64,000 nt of DNA. It comes from CAYOHP01 sp964403795 [NCBI: uncultured bacterium] (GTDB taxonomy: Bacteria; Muiribacteriota; UBA6191; CAZXTJ01). The first letter of the stretch is position 1. Every line of letters begins with the position of its first letter. Below are positions 61,495 to 64,000 of the stretch, piece after piece. The notes below the pieces were generated by a model. It was not told the DNA's origin. It saw only the letters and a list, made by a program, of their open reading frames with translations, and did not search any database. The translations under genes and the position numbers were made by a program. The stretch covers positions 11,618 through 75,617 of the forward strand of contig CAYOHP010000019.1 of NCBI GenBank assembly GCA_964403795.1, in the 5' to 3' direction.

Positions 61495-62013
61495 TCACCG
61501 GAGGATGCGGCGGAGGCGATCGTCCTGGTACTCGGGAGCTTCCTGGGTCCCGGTGGGCCCGGCGCCTCCGGGACCTGCCCCGGGACCGCCCGACCAGGGG
61601 GCGCCGGCAGAGCCGGACCCCAGGACCTGGACATGGAAGCACGATCCGTTCTGCAGCGCCTGCTGGAGGCGGAGGGTGAGGGCGGCGGCGATCCGGCGCC
61701 GGGTGGGAGGAGCCACCATGCAGAGGCCGATCAGGTCGGTCATGAGCCCTGGCGTGAGAAGGAGCAAGCCGCCCGCGAAGACCAGGGCCCCTTCCAGGGC
61801 GGCACCCCCCGGGACCTTTCCCGACTCGAACTCGGTGCGGATCCGGCGCAGCACCGCGAGCCCTTCCTGACGGGCCAGCCAGGCTCCCGCAGCACCCGTC
61901 ACGATGCAGAGGAGGAGGGTCTCCGCGAGGCCGATGGCCGAAGCCGTCGCCAGCAGGAGCCAGACCTCGGCGACCGGGACCAGGGTGAAGGCGAGGAAGA
62001 GCCGGAGGAGCAC
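61495..62013 (-). CDS. fxsA: FxsA family membrane protein
   Basis: A 172-residue inner-membrane protein with three helices. AFTLVPVAEVWLLL, TGAAGAWLARQEGL and GGLLLLTPGLMTDLIGL match FxsA, named for suppressing phage T7 exclusion by F plasmid when overexpressed. The C-terminal part is Gly/Pro-rich and charged, as usual. The GTG at 62013 lies 6 bases after TAGCCT, so the mRNA may be leaderless. No functional link to its neighbours is seen. Confidence 0.9.
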   Translation of the reverse strand: MLLRLFLAFTLVPVAEVWLLLATASAIGLAETLLLCIVTGAAGAWLARQEGLAVLRRIRTEFESGKVPGGAALEGALVFAGGLLLLTPGLMTDLIGLCMVAPPTRRRIAAALTLRLQQALQNGSCFHVQVLGSGSAGAPWSGGPGAGPGGAGPTGTQEAPEYQDDRLRRILR

Positions 62014-62019
62014 GTCCCG

Positions 62020-62025
62020 AGGCTA
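62020..62025 (-). promoter_or_regulatory. -10 box of a likely leaderless fxsA promoter
   Basis: TAGCCT on the minus strand ends 6 bases before the GTG at 62013. No ribosome site lies between. Confidence 0.4.
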
Positions 62026-62234
62026 GCCGCTGGCGGCCCGGGAGTCCACCCGCGGCTCGGCTCCCCGGGTCTCAGAACTCTCCCCCCGAGATCCAGGGAG
62101 AGTCCGGAACCCGGCCTCGACGACGCTGCCGCCACATCCCATGCGCATGCAGGGATCCTGGCATGCGAAGTGCGGTGTCGGACTCCACCCGGAACCTGCG
62201 GAACCCCGGGTCCAAGGCGACGACGGGAACCACG

Positions 62235-63047
62235 ATGCGAACTCCGATCTCCGGATCTTCCTTGGCCGCCCTCCTCTTCTTCGGCCTCCAGGCCGTGACG
62301 CCGGCTGCGGCCGCCGGCATCTCCAACTGGCGGGAGCTCTGCCAGAACCGTCCCGGGACCGTGGGCTGCAATCCCTCGGCCCCGGACGATCCTCCCGACA
62401 TCCCCACCTTCGAGACCCGCCTGCGGGCCGAGATCGCCAGCGGGGCAGGCAGCTTCTGGTGCTGGACCAACTGCATCCGCAGCTGGGTCTCGGTGGACGC
62501 GATCGTGGCAGAGGCCCTGAAGGAACGCCGGGATCGCACCACGGCCAGGATCCTGGCCGGGATCGAGGAGCGGGCGGCCACCGCCGCGCCCATCCCCACC
62601 GCCCAGCGGATCCTCGACCAGACCGACACCACCCGTCCCCGCCCCTTCCCGGCCGCGGACGACGGCGGCTTCCTCGGTCAGTCGGTCCTCGACACCGAGG
62701 TCGCCGCCGCCGAGCGGGCCAAGGCCCGGGCCGAGAGCGACCGGCGCAATGCCGCTCGGGTGGCCGAGGAGCAGGCCCAGCAGGTCAAGGGGAAGACGGT
62801 GGGCGAGATCGCGGTCACCCATCGCGGCCGGATCGGGGCAGAGGGTCAGCCGCTCTGGGGCGACAACGGCCTGGTGAAGGCGATCGAGGAGTACAACTTC
62901 TGGTACAACCCCGAGCTGGTCTCCTCCCGGGCCCGCCGAGGCGCCCAGTGGGACGCCAACCGGGTCGGCCCCCAGGACGTGCTCAAGGTCCCGCCCCGGT
63001 CTTGGGTCGAGGAGTGGTACAAGAAGCGCGCCGGGAGCCGGTCTTGA
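62235..63047 (+). CDS. exported protein of unknown function
   Basis: A 270-residue protein. The signal peptide (SSLAALLFFGLQAVTPAAAA) is followed by Cys-containing segments (WRELCQNRPGTVGCNP, SFWCWTNCIRSWV) likely to form disulfides outside the cytoplasm. The middle is charged and helical (EERAATAA, ERAKARAESDRRNAARVAEE). The C-terminal 60 residues contain EEYNFWYNPELVSSRARR. Not recognised. Its stop overlaps the next start (TTGA). Confidence 0.65.
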   Translation: MRTPISGSSLAALLFFGLQAVTPAAAAGISNWRELCQNRPGTVGCNPSAPDDPPDIPTFETRLRAEIASGAGSFWCWTNCIRSWVSVDAIVAEALKERRDRTTARILAGIEERAATAAPIPTAQRILDQTDTTRPRPFPAADDGGFLGQSVLDTEVAAAERAKARAESDRRNAARVAEEQAQQVKGKTVGEIAVTHRGRIGAEGQPLWGDNGLVKAIEEYNFWYNPELVSSRARRGAQWDANRVGPQDVLKVPPRSWVEEWYKKRAGSRS

Positions 63048-63856
63048 ATGCCTCCGGGAAGGGCATGGGCCCGGGTGTGGTGGTGGTGGGCCTCGTCGCC
63101 AGCCTCGGCGCCGGCGCACTCCCGGCCGAGGGCCTCGAGAACACGGTGACCCTGGCCTACCGGGCGTCGGCACCCCAGGTGCTCCGCCTACGGGAGGTCC
63201 GCACCCACTCGATCGCCTCCGCCGACGGGCACCGCGAGGACCACTCGATGCGCAGCCTGCGCGAGGTCGAGAGCTCGGTCGAGGCCCGGGAGGGCCGCCT
63301 GTTCTCGGTCGCCAGGAACCGGCGCGAGCGGGTGGAGGTCGACGGCCGGATGCTCGACGCGTCCCCGACCGGCCTTGACGAGGTCGGGGAGACTTCCGAG
63401 CTGGCCTGCTTCACCCCCCGGGGCGGGAATTGCCAGGACCTCCCGGTCCCCCCCGCCCTGCTCCCCCTCCCGGAAGGCCCGGTGGCCGTGGGTGCTTCCT
63501 GGAGCCAGGTCCTCCCGGCCGGCCTCGACAACCCGGTCGACCTCGGGATCGAGCACCGGCTGGTGGCGCTCGAGGCGTGCGGCCCGCGGCGCTGCGCCCG
63601 GATCTCCTCCTCGGGAGTGGCCGAGCGGGAGGCCGCGGACGGCGCCCTGGAGATCCATTTCTCGGCCCTGGTGTTGTTCGACCTCGATCGGGGCGTGCTG
63701 GTGCGCAGCCGCTCCGAGCTCGGGGTGAAGGCCGTGTATGTGCGCCCCGGGACCGACGTCCCCCCGGTGCGGGTGGACCGCCGGACCCGACGCGATCTGG
63801 CCCGGATCGAGGCGGAAAGGCCGATCGAGACGGCGGCTTCGGCGGGGGCCGAGTAG
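63044..63856 (+). CDS. exported protein of unknown function, coupled to the previous gene
   Basis: A 270-residue protein with a signal peptide (VVVVGLVASLGAGALP). The body is beta-rich (LENTVTLAYRASAPQVLRL, RLFSVARNRRERVEVDG) and ends in a charged tail. The pattern recalls DUF6263-like exported proteins but this is tentative. TTG 63044 overlaps the previous stop (TTGA) and lies 7 bases after GGGAG. Two Cys in ACGPRRCAR may pair. Function unknown. Confidence 0.62.
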   Translation: MNASGKGMGPGVVVVGLVASLGAGALPAEGLENTVTLAYRASAPQVLRLREVRTHSIASADGHREDHSMRSLREVESSVEAREGRLFSVARNRRERVEVDGRMLDASPTGLDEVGETSELACFTPRGGNCQDLPVPPALLPLPEGPVAVGASWSQVLPAGLDNPVDLGIEHRLVALEACGPRRCARISSSGVAEREAADGALEIHFSALVLFDLDRGVLVRSRSELGVKAVYVRPGTDVPPVRVDRRTRRDLARIEAERPIETAASAGAE

Positions 63857-63901
63857 GCGCCCCGAACCGGCTACGCTCCTCCCGGGGGATCGGGGTCGGG
63901 C

Positions 63902-64000
63902 ATGGGCGAGGCCAACCAGGGCGGGCACGAGGGCGAGCGGCTGGGGCGGCGCAGCCTGTTCCGGCTCGCCTGCCTGGAGGCCTGCCGGGACGGGCGCATC
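63902..64000 (+). CDS. hypothetical protein, 3' end cut by the window edge
   Basis: Begins at ATG 63902 and stays open to the last base; 33 residues are visible, starting MGEANQGGHEGERLGRRSLF. A TACGCT box lies at 63872-63877. Nothing can be said about function. Confidence 0.4.
   Translation, partial: MGEANQGGHEGERLGRRSLFRLACLEACRDGRI

Noticed and set aside
1-64000. tRNA, rRNA, CRISPR arrays, insertion sequences, integrases and origin features
   Set aside because: None was seen: no direct-repeat arrays, no transposase motifs, no cloverleaf-like conserved sequence, and no cluster of DnaA-box-like sites.

Overview
The window is a gene-dense, very GC-rich chromosomal segment (about 70% GC by eye). 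It holds 54 protein-coding genes (two cut by the window ends) and no gap longer than about 200 bases. I saw no rRNA, tRNA, CRISPR array, insertion sequence or phage gene. Long chains of genes overlap by 1-8 bases (ATGA, GTGA, TTGA), and GTG and TTG starts are frequent. Many promoter-proximal genes have a TANNNT -10 box only 5-8 bases before the start codon, which suggests leaderless mRNAs. Secreted, lipoprotein and membrane proteins, a Pkn2-type kinase and capsule or nonulosonate genes point to a free-living high-GC bacterium, probably with a diderm envelope. The phylum cannot be fixed from these data.

Layout. 0-5 kb: methionine-salvage genes (class I aminotransferase, mtnD, mtnB) and arginine decarboxylase speA. 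5-12 kb: a GT-C membrane glycosyltransferase, a three-gene radical SAM/SPASM plus SUMF1-fold cassette, and glgB. 12-17 kb: four exported or membrane proteins of unknown role, one with a clan CD-like His/Cys pair. 17-28 kb: surface-sugar island with pseC, pseB, an ABC flippase-like exporter, a methyltransferase, a second DegT aminotransferase, a GT-B-like protein, a Gfo/Idh oxidoreductase, a CMP-sugar synthetase, a capsule protein and a GNAT acetyltransferase. 28-31.5 kb: PhyH oxygenase, a DUF6929-like protein and a LOG-family protein.

31.6-43.6 kb: the most coherent catabolic region. A tightly coupled six-gene operon encodes a DUF1786 protein, tryptophan 2,3-dioxygenase, an atypical SDR, a luciferase-like flavoprotein, a fused 2-aminomuconate semialdehyde dehydrogenase / 2-aminomuconate deaminase, and kynurenine formamidase. 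A Ser/Thr kinase separates it from a two-gene operon of 2-aminophenol 1,6-dioxygenase-like subunits. The alpha-like subunit is fused to an asparaginase II domain. Together these suggest tryptophan or aminophenol degradation through 2-aminomuconate.

43.6-64 kb: housekeeping and envelope genes. These include a zinc-ribbon membrane protein, a seven-repeat beta-propeller, a B12-type radical SAM protein, a HEAT protein, a fructosamine kinase/LMW phosphatase pair, hydrolases, a LysM-M23 endopeptidase, a DASS symporter, a Nudix/ECF/ThpR trio, a cupin, a lipoprotein, FxsA and two coupled exported proteins.

The strongest leads for undescribed biology are the aminomuconate locus with its two domain fusions, the radical SAM/SUMF1-fold cassette, and the leaderless promoter pattern.
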